The notes under the pieces: model-generated
Told to the model about the DNA's origin: nothing
Database searches by the model: none
What the model saw: the letters and a program-made list of their open reading frames with translations, nothing else
Translations under genes and position numbers: made by a program
Shown here: positions 44,016 through 56,100 of the stretch, piece by piece
Numbering within the stretch: the first letter of the stretch is position 1
How the letters are laid out: every line of letters starts with the position of its first letter
Source: Ilyonectria destructans
Taxonomy: Eukaryota; Ascomycota; Sordariomycetes; Hypocreales; Nectriaceae
Direction of reading: 5' to 3'
DNA length: 64,000 bases
Assembly: GCA_020740775.1 (NCBI GenBank)
Contig: JAHEWK010000014.1
Location: 372,001 to 436,000, forward strand

Positions 44016-44714
44016 ATGCTTCAACAAAGGATAACCAGAGCATTGAGGCCATGGAAGCCCCCCATGGCCCCGTTGTTCAACACGGCATTTTCTGCGAGAT
44101 TCAAGCGATACCAAGCTTATGAGGCCGAGCTTGATAAAGATGCCCTCGCTGAAGCGCGCGCCTGGTATCGGTCCTTTAGCCCGGCGCAACTCCCCAAGGG
44201 CAACACCACATATGCGCGATCTAGCGGGCCGGGCGGCCAGCATGTTAACAAGTAGGGTCTTCTATGCTCTCTGTGAATCCTGGGTGGGGGCTTACATTTC
44301 AAGGACTGAGACCAAGGCCATTACCGTATACCCCATCAAGGACTTGCTTTCCATACTCCCGAAATCTATCCATTTTGGCATCCGGAAGTCCAAGTACTAC
44401 ACGGTAAATAGCGACTCTTTGACCTTCCAGGCGCAGACATCTCGATCAAGGGATGCCAATGCAGAAGACAACCGGAAGAAGCTTGTTGAGGAGGTGACGC
44501 GTATCTATCACGAAGCGACCCCTGCCGAAACAAGTGAAGAAAAGAAGAAAAAGCACGAAGACATGTTGGTCCTCCCAAACAAACGCTCTGACCAACTAGA
44601 AACAACGATAAGCCGCTAATTCTCACCAGACGTGACAAGTTTCATGATTCCCGGGTGAAGCAGAAAAAGTTCAACAGCTCCAAGAAGCAGGCTCGCAAGG
44701 GCCCTTCCGAGTAA
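44016..44714 (+). CDS. ICT1/Mrpl58-type mitochondrial peptidyl-tRNA hydrolase (GGQ release-factor domain)
   Basis: Exons 44016-44251, 44304-44564, 44630-44714; 193 residues. Seen: an Arg/Pro-rich mitochondrial presequence, then a release-factor domain with SSGPGGQHVNKTETKA: the catalytic GGQ is at residues 73-75 and the first intron falls inside HVNK. A basic Lys-rich tail (KQKKFNSSKKQARKG) follows, as in ICT1/ArfB proteins, which insert this tail into the mRNA channel of stalled ribosomes. Members are ribosome rescue factors, and in animals and fungi one is a mitoribosome subunit (mL62/Mrpl58). The second donor is GTTGGT, not standard, but only this choice keeps the conserved C-terminus in frame. 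Confidence 0.85.
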
Positions 44715-45914
44715 ACGCGACATGTCACCAAGGAGAGTCGTATTTGAAAGGTGGGCAATGGACCCAAGGCCTCGGGTAACTGCGACAACCCGAGACCAGG
44801 GGCTCAGTTAGAACCCTTGTAATTCATGTGGGATCTCGAGGGCTCCGGAGAGGATGTGAAGGCCGCCCACTGTGCTCATTAGTTGGGTGGCCATGGCGGT
44901 CACAGGAGTTCGTCTGGATGAGACGAGACGAGACGAGAGCGGGACCGAAACTCAAAGACCAGTATTATGATCGGCCGAGTGCTGGTTGTGGCGACGAAGC
45001 GCTGCCGGCAAGAAAGGGCAGTCCTTGTGTAACGTGAAGACGGGAGTCATGCGAGCAGACTCGAAATGTTTGAAAAGGAACCTGTTAGGGTGGGGGTTTT
45101 GTACGAGTACGACCTGTAGATGGGGCTGGAGTTTGGGTAGATATGTAAATATGTTACATACATATTACGCGCTTATACACACACACAATAGGAGAGAATG
45201 CAGAGAGGGAGCCTTCATTGCCCCAGATTGAGGATTTTGTATCACTCAAACACATGATGAATGAGGACCACGCGCGCGGGAGCCCAAGCTCTCCCCTGTC
45301 GCAGCCATGACGAGTGGGATGGGGAGCGATGAGATGGGACGACCGTGGCCCGTCCAAATAATTGTCCATGCTTCTAATTTTCACAGCTAAATTCCAGCCC
45401 AATATCCAACATCGATCATAGCAACGACACCAACAAGCCCGTGGCGGCCAGCCCATCGCATCCTCACTCGCGTCTAGACACTCTAGTCAGTCTTAGACTC
45501 CCTCAGCTCTCTGTCCAGCCCGGCCTGGCCTGACTCTCAGCGTGTCCCCCCCACCCCACCTTTTTCGTCCCGCCTTACGGATACTCCGTGCAGTAATTAT
45601 TGAATAAGCCCCCTCCCCCCCATTGCCATCGCATCAGCGTCCTGCAAGGCAAATCAGCAGCACCTTGTTGCTGACAATCACGACTCCCGCCGAATCTCCG
45701 CCCTCGTCCTGCTTCTGCAACGTCACCACAAACGACTGCAATCTCTGCCGGCCTTCTCTCCTACTGCCGCCATCTCTCTCGCGACTTCTCCTGCTTTCAC
45801 CGTCACTCGCTCCCCGCCCAAGCCCAGCCCACGCCTCTGCGGGGCATCTCGCATCACCACACATCACCAAGTCGCCGCAATCACCATACACGACACAACA
45901 ACAATCGCCTGAAG
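44715..45914. promoter_or_regulatory. Intergenic region with leader of the CaM kinase gene
   Basis: 1.2 kb. A pentanucleotide run (AGACG, about four copies) lies at 44921-44938. From about 45600 to the ATG the sequence is C/T- and CA-rich, as expected for the kinase leader and promoter. No gene supported. Confidence 0.4.
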
Positions 45915-47250
45915 ATGGACGCCGCCCAGCAACAACCACAGCAACCCCAGGTCCAGCCTTGTAGATACAAGGTCGGAAAGACCCTGGGAGCCGGCTCGTA
46001 CTCCGTCGTCAAGGAATGCGTCCACATCGACACCGGCCGCTACTATGCCGCCAAGGTCATCAACAAACGCCTGATGGCTGGCCGAGAACACATGGTACGC
46101 CTCACAGTTACAGTCTTATCCTTTCCTATACCTGTCTACTCTTGCATCGTATCATCTTTACCCCCTTCCTGGGTTAACAAGCCATGTCGCAAAATAGGTC
46201 CGGAATGAAATCGCCGTCCTCAAAAAGGTCTCTATGGGCCACCAGAATATCCTCACCCTCGTCGACTACTTCGAAACCATGAACAACCTCTACCTCGTCA
46301 CCGATCTTGCTCTTGGAGGCGAGCTCTTCGATCGAATTTGCCGCAAGGGCTCCTACTACGAATCAGACGCCGCCGACCTCATCCGTGCCACACTCTCTGC
46401 CGTCGCTTACCTCCACGACCACGGAATCGTTCACCGCGATCTAAAGCCCGAAAACCTCCTCTTCCGCACCCCCGAGGACAATGCAGACCTGCTTATCGCC
46501 GACTTTGGCCTCTCGCGAATCATGGACGAGGAGCAGTTCCATGTGCTCACCACCACCTGTGGTACCCCCGGCTACATGGCCCCCGAGATCTTTAAGAAGT
46601 CGGGCCATGGTAAGCCGGTTGATCTCTGGGCCCTCGGCGTCATCACTTACTTCCTCCTGTGTGGCTACACCCCCTTCGATCGCGATTCAGACTTTGAAGA
46701 GATGCAGGCCATTCTCAATGCCGACTATAGCTTCACACCGGTTGAGTACTGGCGAGGTGTCTCCGACCACGCCAAGGACTTCATCCGGAGATGCCTGACG
46801 ATTGACTCTACAAAGCGCATCACTGCCCACGAGGCCCTCCAACATCCCTTCGTCGCCGGTTTCATCAACGCCGAGGGCGAGAGCCAGAACCTCCTTCCCA
46901 ACATCAAGAAGAACTTCAACGCACGCCGGACGCTGCATGCCGCCATCGACACTGTCCGCGCCATCAACAAGCTGCGCGAGGCTCAGAATGGCATGATGAA
47001 CGGCGCCCGCTCCAAAGAGCCCAACAGGGGAACCGCCGCCGCCGCTCGAGCCCCGCAGGACCAGCCTGGTGTCCGGAAGGACGACAGTGCCATCTCCATG
47101 AGCAAGGACAGTGGCTACGGAACACAGAGCTCTGTGGACGTGGAGATGGGAAACACGGGTGTTCCCTCGGCGCTGCAGCCAGGCAACAACGGCAACCGTG
47201 TTGTCGAGACGAGCAAGGGACTCTGGACCGTCCCGTCGCAGAGGAGGTAG
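45915..47250 (+). CDS. Calcium/calmodulin-dependent protein kinase (CaMK I / Cmk type)
   Basis: Ser/Thr kinase activated by Ca2+/calmodulin in fungal stress and growth signalling. Exons 45915-46094 and 46198-47250; 410 residues. Seen: Gln-rich N-terminus; Gly-rich loop LGAGSYSVVKE; catalytic Lys in YYAAKVINK; HRDLKPEN with catalytic Asp about 141; IADFGLSR with metal-binding Asp about 162; activation loop TTCGTPGYMAPE with the Thr targeted by upstream CaMKK; then, after the kinase core, an autoinhibitory/calmodulin-binding helix (about residues 283-315, LLPNIKKNFNARRTLHAAIDTV) and a Ser-rich tail. All catalytic residues are present. One 103-bp intron splits the N-lobe. Confidence 0.95.
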
Positions 47251-48768
47251 GTGTAGAATGGAGAAGAGATTGCTTACGCAATGCGGCAACGAATATCGGT
47301 CATAGGTACTGCGAACATGGTACTGGACTGGTGATGCGAAAACGGGCTCACCATAGAGGAGGTGAGGCACGTGCTTTGGGTTGTAAGAGGGGTGGAATGC
47401 TAGCATATACGACCACGATGAGGGAAAACGGAGGAGCAGCCAATTATTGATCTATGGGAGGCAGGCAGGATTTCTGAACATTTTCTCCTTTACTTGTGCT
47501 CTATTTCCTCTCCCACACACCACCGGGGCACGGAGCTGGTCGACAGCCGGACGAGGGTTGGACGGACGGCCGGATCGCCGTTCCATGCCCGGCAGAGCTT
47601 TCAAGTGAGGATCTTCAGGTCCTCACGAGAACAGCTCTACCTTTACTACTTTTTGTTTCCACGTTTGCTTTTCGTCTTGTTTTCTCGTCATTTTTCATGA
47701 TCTTAGTCCCGACGATTTTTGGAGTAGATACCAGCGACACCAGCTAAATATAGCGAGGCACCAGGGCGTTCCAGATGAAGAGTCTCTTATTTCTCTCCTG
47801 AATACTCTCTCTTTCGTACTCGAGTGTGACTTGATCTAAGTGATGTCTGGGAGGTATCGAGAATATATTGTATGCGTTGCTTTGTGTCCTGATTCATGTG
47901 TATTCCATATCTTTGGGCTGTGATCCCATCCTCTCAAGAATGTTTGAGGAAGAAATGAAGTTGTCTTCCCAAGTCAATCCCATCAACCCAGATCAAGTCC
48001 AAGACTCGGGTATGTCAACTATTTAAGGCAATTAAATATATTTGTTTCATTCAACATCATCGGTGTCTATTGATGGAATTTGAGATAGTCAAGTGAGCAC
48101 TGACAAGAGTAGATTGATGAGCAGTTCGACATCACAAAGGGCAGACAATTCAGTTATTGACAGATTATTGTGTCTGTTATTCATCTTCTTCTCTAACTCC
48201 TACTGTCTAGCGAGTGGTATCTTTGGTAAGTTCATTTGCTTTCTCCTCAGCAGTTTGCTTCACTGCACCTGGCAAGGCCATCTTCAAATCCAACTCGGGA
48301 GGCAGTGAGCCAGTCCCGGTTCGTCCCTATCAAGAGGGCGTGGTGGTTCCATTTTCCTCCTCCACACGAGCTCAGTAGCGAATGTCTCGGCGCATGGTTC
48401 TCCTCCTCTTGTCATGCGCGAATTAGCCTCCGCTGCTTTGTATACATTACTCTATCAGATCCCCGTCATCCGTCCAGGGTTATATGCATTATGGGGACAC
48501 CTCCCTTGATGTCCCCAATTCCCATTATTACAATTTCCGTCCCTCTGACGGCCCGGCGTCAGAATCCAGTTTCTGTCATAAAACACCGAGTTGCGCCTAA
48601 TCGCTGTGCCAATGAATGCCAAAGATGTAAAAAAGAAAAAAAAAATATGTGACGTCGAAAATTAATTAGGATGTTCGGGAATGTGTGTGAGTCGTGAATC
48701 TCTCGACACAAGTCGTGTCGAGGGAGGTCGGTGATCGCGTCCGGCAACGTGGATTGGATCGAGTCGGT
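47251..48768. other. Convergent intergenic region
   Basis: About 1.5 kb between the stops of the CaM kinase and the inositol phosphorylceramide synthase gene. No supportable gene. AT-richer runs near 48020-48060 and 48625-48670 fit 3' UTR and terminator sequence. Confidence 0.4.
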
Positions 48769-50197
48769 TTACCGTGCTACAACCACTTCGCTTAGGTCGA
48801 CGTCTCTCGGGGGTGTGTGGCCGTCCCAGAGCTGGGCGTTGTCCATATCCATCAACATTCCTGGAATGGCCTCTTCAGAGAGGGTTGGGCTTAGGGTGCC
48901 GCTGGTGGAGCTGCAGCTGGAGCTGCTACCGACAGTCCACCCATCGCTTGAGTCGGCCCTGCGGCGATCCAACAGACCAAGACCAAAGTACTCGCCATAC
49001 TCCTCGTCAGTGTTCTTCTGGCGATCGCCGTACTCCACAATTTCGTAGTCCCATCGGGTCATCTTGTCCTCCTGACGCTGAGGCATCCATCGGGCCTTGG
49101 CCACATAGAAGAAAGTGGCGGCGATGAGGCCTCCACAGACCAGATCAATCGCATAGTGGTGGCTGAGGTACATAGTAGCCCACCAGACCCAACCAGCGTA
49201 CACGATGAAGAAGGTTCGGAACTGCGGGAAGCAGTGGGACATGAAGAGAGCCTCGAGAACGGCATTGGCGGCATGGAGCGAGGGGAATGCACCGAACGGC
49301 AGCGGCGCACTCGTGAAGTTGGTTGTGTAGAGGTCAATACCGAAGATCTTGTCAATGCGAGCGAGACCAGCGGGTGATCCGGGCATGCCGTAGGCGGCTG
49401 GGACCAGGCCGTGCTCGTTTTCATACCAAGGCGGCGTGCAGGGGAAGAGGATCTGAATGGTGACACCGAGGATGCTCATCCAGCCGAAAGTTCGTGCGAA
49501 GACCGGGGTCGAGCCTGGGGCGGAGAAGATGAACAAAATTAGGGAGACGACGACGGGGGCACCGAAGTGCATTATGCCGTAGGGGAGCCAGGCAAGGATG
49601 TCGAGAAAAGGATGCTGGTGAGCTGATAGGATGTTGGAGAGGTTTGCGCCGTAAAGGACGTTCTCCAGAGCGGGAAGAACGCGAACCCAGATATGGGGGC
49701 GGTAATCATAGGGGATAAATCTGGAAGGGGTGTTAGGGGCGGAAACATGGGTTGTGGAAGATGGGGGAAAAAGCTTACCGGCTGCAGAAGAAATACAACA
49801 ACCAAATCCAAATCATCGACGATGGAAGGAAGAACTGCCGCGTAGCGGGCATGGAGATCACCCAGACACTGAGAAGAACGGCAAGAGTCTTGACGCCGGG
49901 TGCAGGGGGGGCGACCCAGAGCGAGAAGAGAGCCAACAGGGCCAGAAAGAGGTACTGGAGATCTGACGTGCACCACTTGTGCTTCTGGAGATCACGCAAG
50001 CCGTCCCAAGCATTGAAGGAGGTCTTCAAGGTGGTGATGTCGTCGACACCCGGGTGAACTCTTGACTTTGACTTGCTGCGCCGGCGGCCAATTCCATATC
50101 GGTGGGGGATGGTGTTGAGGAAAGGCAGGTTGAGGTGCTCGGGCCAGAGGAGCTGCAGCTTGGGCTTGCCCGAGAGGGTGGCAGAAAGGTCGTTCAT
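48769..50197 (-). CDS. AUR1: Inositol phosphorylceramide synthase catalytic subunit Aur1
   Basis: Transfers phosphoinositol from phosphatidylinositol to ceramide in the Golgi; an essential fungal step and the target of aureobasidin A. Minus-strand exons 50197-49779 and 49720-48769; 456 residues. Seen: cytosolic N-terminus, several transmembrane segments (LQYLFLALLALFSLWV, FFLPSSMIWIWLLYFF, APVVVSLILFIF, ILGVTIQILFPCTPPWYE), then PAP2-type catalytic motifs: FPSLHAANA with His about 289 and YLSHHYAIDL with His about 328 and the following Asp. The C-terminus is an acidic Ser-rich cytosolic tail ending VVVAR. The intron (58 bp) has a good GTAAGC donor and CCAG acceptor. Confidence 0.95.
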
Positions 50198-53100
50198 GAT
50201 CGCTGTCGAGGTCGAAGTCGGGAGGGTGGCGTCGTGGGACAAGGAGAAGCAGGGAGGTGTCGGAGGAGGTCGTCTGGTTGAAGTTTTCGTCGATGACCCA
50301 ATATCAATACCCAAAAGCTACCGCATAATCCAAGTAACCTGGTCACTAGAAGTGATTCACCACCGTCGGGAACTCGGATGGTCGGGGAGTCGGTGGAAGC
50401 TGTCGCCGTCGGAGCAGGAGGCCGGGAAGGGAGGCGAGGCAGCACGCGACAGGACGCCACGCGGAGACGAAGTGTCAAGCTGAGTGACTCCGAAGATGAG
50501 AGAGAGTGATGGTTGAGAGAGGCTGTGGAAAGGGCCAAGAGGAGAAGGGAGAGAAAAGAGGAAATAAGAGGACGAGGCAAGGAGAGGAGTCGAGGGTAAA
50601 GAGTGCGAGGGGAGGGATGAGGATGATGACGAGGTGCAGGACGAGGTGCAGAAGGGGCGGCTTGGGCGCACTGGTGCTTTTGTTACTTGCGGCGCAGGCT
50701 CTGCTCTGCTCGCTCGGGCTCCTCGCTCTTACACGGACAACTGCGGACACTGCGGACACGACGGAAACTCACCCTCGGACTCGCAACCCTGCCGCACAGC
50801 GCCGTAATGCACTGGGCGCGGCACCTAAAAGCCCAGGCTACAACGCTGCAGAGACAGGGCAGCAGCGACACACGACCGCTGGCGGCCGGGGGCCAGCGCT
50901 AAGCCATCCTGCCCCCAGTGCTACCATCCCCCAACCCACGGCGACTTTTGCAGGGCTTCGGGCTGTTACAGGGCCTGGCGACCAGGGCACAAAGCCCAGG
51001 CTAGTGACTGATGGTGATGGGACGGCCCCGGATGCTGCGGGAAGAGCTGTGGGTACAAGGGGGCCAAGTACCTTACTCTACTGCTTGCGAAATTGCACTG
51101 GGGCGCCCGGCTAAGCCTGATTGGCGCCTCCGTCACGGCTCTAGCCCGGTCTCTGACGGCCGCGGGATTGCAGTGACGGCCACTGACGGGGCGCCGGGAA
51201 CCAGTCACAGTGGCGGACTCCGAGGAGTCGCGTGTGTCCGCTCGCGTGCAGTTTCTCTGCTGCGTGCTGACACAGCACACACAGCGCACACGGCGCACAC
51301 AGCACAGTCTTCCGCACAGTTTGCCGCACCCACAGCATCCCTCCGGCGTTGGCGGAGGCACGGAGTTTGAGCTACCCCGACGCCGGCGAATTACCGCAAT
51401 TTCCTCAGTGTGCGCCAAGGCTTCGCTACAGCCCAATGTCGCGTGAGGACAGGCCTGGCTTGGACTGACAGGACGACGGCTTGGTAACCGCGTAGCTAGT
51501 CGAAGCCGTTTTGACCAGCGACAGACGGACATGCTTCTTCGTACACGTATCCCCTATACGGGATACGCTCCTAGTGCAACAAGTCTATTCATTTCTTTAT
51601 TTCAGAGAAATGAATCGGACGACGAGGCGACGCAATGGCTGTGGGCGAGCGAGCGATGGAGCGATGCAGCGAGCGATGGAGCGGGAGGCAGCCCATCGAT
51701 CCCTGCCCGATGCCCGTCCTTACATGCCAACGTAGGACCTCACCTAAGCACCTCAGCACCACCTACGCACCTAAGCGAGCAATTCCTCTTGGCTGTTTCG
51801 TTGGCATCTGCCCGCACAAGCAGGGCAAACAGGCAGCAGACAGGCATATCGACAGATCAGGATGATGCTGTTGCTCCTTCCAACTAGTTCTTCTTCCTCT
51901 GCTGCTGCGGTCAAGGCCAAGACAACATCCCAAGGCGCAGCGTAGGCTGACCGAGCTGGTGCTTGTGCGCAAGGCGAGCAATCCGCTTTGTAAGATTAGA
52001 GGGGGGCTCGCCGACGTGGACAATCCCTCCGCCGAGTCCCATCCATAATCATTCGCGAGCGGGACCATCCTTCACATCAGCACCCAATCCCAAACTCGCA
52101 CGAGATGAATGGGATGAAAGAGAGACGAGGAAGGATCATCTTTGCGTCCGTCCGTTTCTTCCACTTGATTGTGGCTGTTTACGTCGACGTCACCAAGCGA
52201 CGTTTTGCACAGCCGCCGCGTTCAGTAACGGATACCCTTGTCGAGCTGGGCTCTGTCGCAGCGTCCATAACTGTGGCACAGCAGAACGGACTAAGCACAG
52301 CCTGGCGATGACTACACAGTGTACCACTCGACATGGCTGAAGAGAGGCGTGTTTGTGCTTCGCACCAGGAGGCAAGCCACTGGATGAGACCTGGGGAAGT
52401 AAGGGAAGCTTAACCAGGTTCACTGTCTCATCCGACTCCGCCCACGAAATTGGCGACGATCACCCGGGGGTTTAAACATCAGACAAATGATTGCGACAGC
52501 CCACAACAACAGCAGATGAGGAAATACCCCGTTGTACGCGGAAAGCATAGAATCATCGCGAAGCATAATGTCCGGTCCGGGCACGGGCATGGCAAGGCCA
52601 AATGACTGACATCACCGAGATTCGCTGGGATGCAGCCGAAGCTCCGGCCTACGGCTGGGTATGGGTACCGGAGCACAGCGAATCTTGCCAAGCACATCTC
52701 AATTCGCCTGCAGAACAACAATGCCCCGTGGCCCTATGGATGGGGCCGGCATGAACAAGGCGAGACCGACGCCGACAGCGAGCACGGATGGATGGCAGAG
52801 AAGGTTCAAAACTTCAGTGGACGCACCGACCTGGATGTTCCTTCTAGTGAACGGTCGCTCACAATTTAGGTGCGCGCCGCCCAGCGACGAACGAACTTGA
52901 GAGCTGCAGGCGAGGTAACTCTCCGATGGATACCTGCGTCTCCACCGGCGGAACTAGATGATGATGATGACGATGACGATGCGGCCGCGAGAGTAAAGAA
53001 AAAAAAGCCATGGCTCCACTGCAAAGTTTCATAGCAACGCCTGGGAGAGCGAATGGCAGCTGAAATAGCGGGGCCTTCGGTGCTGGCGCCGGCTCTGGAG

Positions 53101-56100
53101 CCAATGCATCTCGGCGAAGGGGGCCAAGGAATAGCCAAGAGCAAGGTACTTGGGCTACTTGGATCGCAGGTACCTTTCCTCCGCGGACGAGAGGCACGGA
53201 GGTGGAATGCTTTGCTACCGTGGAATGGCTGCTGTTTTCTTCCTCGCTTTCGCTCACGCGCCACCCCAGCTCGCCAGCTCGCACTCAACGACCCCTCCAC
53301 ACCTCCCAAAAGCACTCCACTCCGCATCCTGGGCCGCACGAGATGGCGCTTCGTGGGGTGGCATGCGCGCGCTCCTGGAAGCCTCAAATGGTGTCTCAAA
53401 TGTACCTCTCATGCAGACATCCCGCCATGAGGTACCTGAAGGCGTCGCGGTCGCACTTCGCAATTGCCAGGGTCAGCTTCAGCATCCGCATCCCATGGCA
53501 TTTACGACCGGGTCCCAGCGGCTAGCGAGCACGGGCATCGCCCACAGAACGGGTATCGACGAGCAACCGGCATTCGGCAGGCTGCCATCTTCCTCCTCTC
53601 CTAATGAACTAAGAGCTCAAATAAGATGAGGATCCTGTGCTTACGGGATCGTCCTCTTGCCAACTGGCTCGACTCCTCAGCCCTGTTCATCTCAGCCCCG
53701 GTAGCTTGTGCGCCTCAATGTGTGTCCACAGTACCTCACCAAAGCCTGTTCCTTACCAGCATCGTTGACGATTTGCGCAACGGCCGAGGTGCATCCCGCA
53801 TCCCGCATCCCCAGGCTCCAGTCCCCAGAGTTCCTGACCTGCCGTTGCAGACCACACAATCCAATCCATCTCACACGCGTGCTGGAGCGTACGTGGTCCG
53901 GCTGCGTGTGCCCAATCCGCCTCTCAGGGACGCGCAGACAGCAGGGGTCACGGCGACCCACGAAACGCCCAGCTGGCAAATCCCCCGGCCCATCCGGAAG
54001 CAACGGACCCCTTGGCTCTGGTTGTTGCGACGCTGTCATAGACGGCACCGCTCAGTTCATTGTCATTGAATAATTGTGGGCTAGATGACTAGCTCGCTCT
54101 GTGCGAATTATGCAGAATCGTTATCGGCGAGTGACGTCGTTGTCTCCGTTCCAGCGCGGCGTGTCGGACTGGCGTTAGTCCCGAGCCCGATTGTGCAAGT
54201 GAGCTAAAAAGGGCGACTCCATTGTCGCTACTCCGTCCACGATGCAATGCGATGCATGCGAAGCCGAAGCGCGATGTGAGGGTCCAGACTGTGGACCCCG
54301 GCGCGACCTAGGCAACGGCTTTTGGGGGCGTTAAGGACACACAGTACAGACTACTCGGTGTAGCGACATGACAAGGAGTAGCAAGGGTTGATAAGATTTG
54401 GGGGGGTCGCTTTCAAACTCCCACACCAGGGATGCGAAACTCGTTGAGCCTGTCGAGGCTCGAGTCTTTGATAGCGCCTGTTAGGTGACGATCCTCGCAT
54501 GTCTCGGATGTGTTCCTCGACTGATGCTCATTTGTCGGCCGACCCAACTGTCATTCCTCTGTGCGCCTTGCGGAAACGTGCTTACGAGGGTGCCCCTGAC
54601 GCTGTTGAATCAACCTCCCGTCATCCTCTATCTTGGTCGGTAGGCACGCGCGCGACCTCACCGCAATCCATACTGAACTGCGCTGAGGCGCACGAGCTAC
54701 CAGCCATTAACACCAAAAACATTGGCGGACGGCGCTAGGCTCTTGGCCCCCTGGCGCCATTTCGCTCTTTGCAACACAGGGCGATCCGATGAGATGAGGG
54801 TGGATTGGCCCGCGCGCAAGTCCCTCTCTACCGAGTAGTAATTAGCCAGCCCGAGCATCTGGCTCGTGTGACTGGCCCGGGACCCCGAAAGGGAAATCTC
54901 GGTGCAATGAATTGATTATATCCGCCGCCGGTTCTCATTAACGACAATACGGAGGAAACTGGGCGAAAGGAGGCGGGGTGAGATGGATGAGATGGACGGA
55001 TGGACCTCCTTGAAGATGTTACATGTTACAACCGGCGGCAGTCAGCACGGCCCCGACGTGTCGTCGTCGCATGCGACCCGGTACTTGATGATGGCGAGCA
55101 TGCGGCGCTTGTGGCCGGGTCCAATCCTTCGCCATTGGCCATAGCTGCAATGCGACGGCACTAGCTCACCAACTGCCTCACCTGCTTCCGATCTGGCGCG
55201 GCGGATATCTTTGGCGTGCGCGGTGAGCGGCCGGATTGTGCACTGACGTTGTACACCGACTTGGTAGTCGACAGTAGTAACACCTCGATCTTCGGTGGTG
55301 GGTGGCTGGGGGCTGGAAGCTGGTCGTGTGTGGTTGCAAGCTTCACCAAGCTGTTGCGCTGCGCTCCGACAGCGTCACACCGTCATTCAGCGGCAGTGGC
55401 CCCAAGCACATGGCCGTCGTGGGGATTGTGTTCCAGACCGCAACCGCTTGAGCCATCGCAGCCCGTTGCGATGGACCCTTGGGACCAACACAGATCCGTC
55501 AGCATTCGTTGCATGCCCTCGCGCCCTGCAGCAGGCTAGACGAGACATGCAAGCACACACTCATATCATGGGGCCCAATAGCCTCACTCGCTCCAACGGC
55601 TCTGGCGACATCCAGGCTGCGGTCTCGTGCCCTCGTGAGCCACACCGGCACGGCTGCGTGGCACCAGAGCTGAGCGAGGTATCCTGACACCGCACTCCAT
55701 ATCAGATCCTGAGACCTTCAATATCACCTAGCCTTCAGAGCCCATGCGCCAGCCGAGGTAGCCGCCTTGGCTGGCCCTCGTCAGTCATATCAGCTGCATA
55801 TCCCGCTACGGAGTGGTGGCTGATCATTGACAGGGTCGAAGGACTCTGCATCTAAGTACCTCGCGACCACAATGCGATACTTACTACTGCTTCTATCAAA
55901 ATCACACACTCGAGCCATCGTTAGGCTTCAACAAGCCATTAATTACCGTCGAACCCGCCAGGTCTCCACCCAACGGGCCCCGTTTTCTTCTCTTTTTTTC
56001 GCCGTCTTCTCTGTTTCGGCCGATTTTAGTCTCGCCTCCGATGAAAACGTCCTATCATTTCTCGGCGGAGCCCGTAGACCCATTAGAAAGTAGGCCTAAA

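Noticed and set aside
50506..51114. 202-codon plus-strand ORF with a Leu-rich segment next to AUR1
   Set aside because: Its 5' part is the complement of the C/T-rich AUR1 leader, and the rest is low-complexity; not a gene.
51270..51310. CACACAGCG repeats considered as a CRISPR-like or satellite array
   Set aside because: Only a few short imperfect units without unique spacers, and CRISPR does not occur in fungi; simple low complexity.
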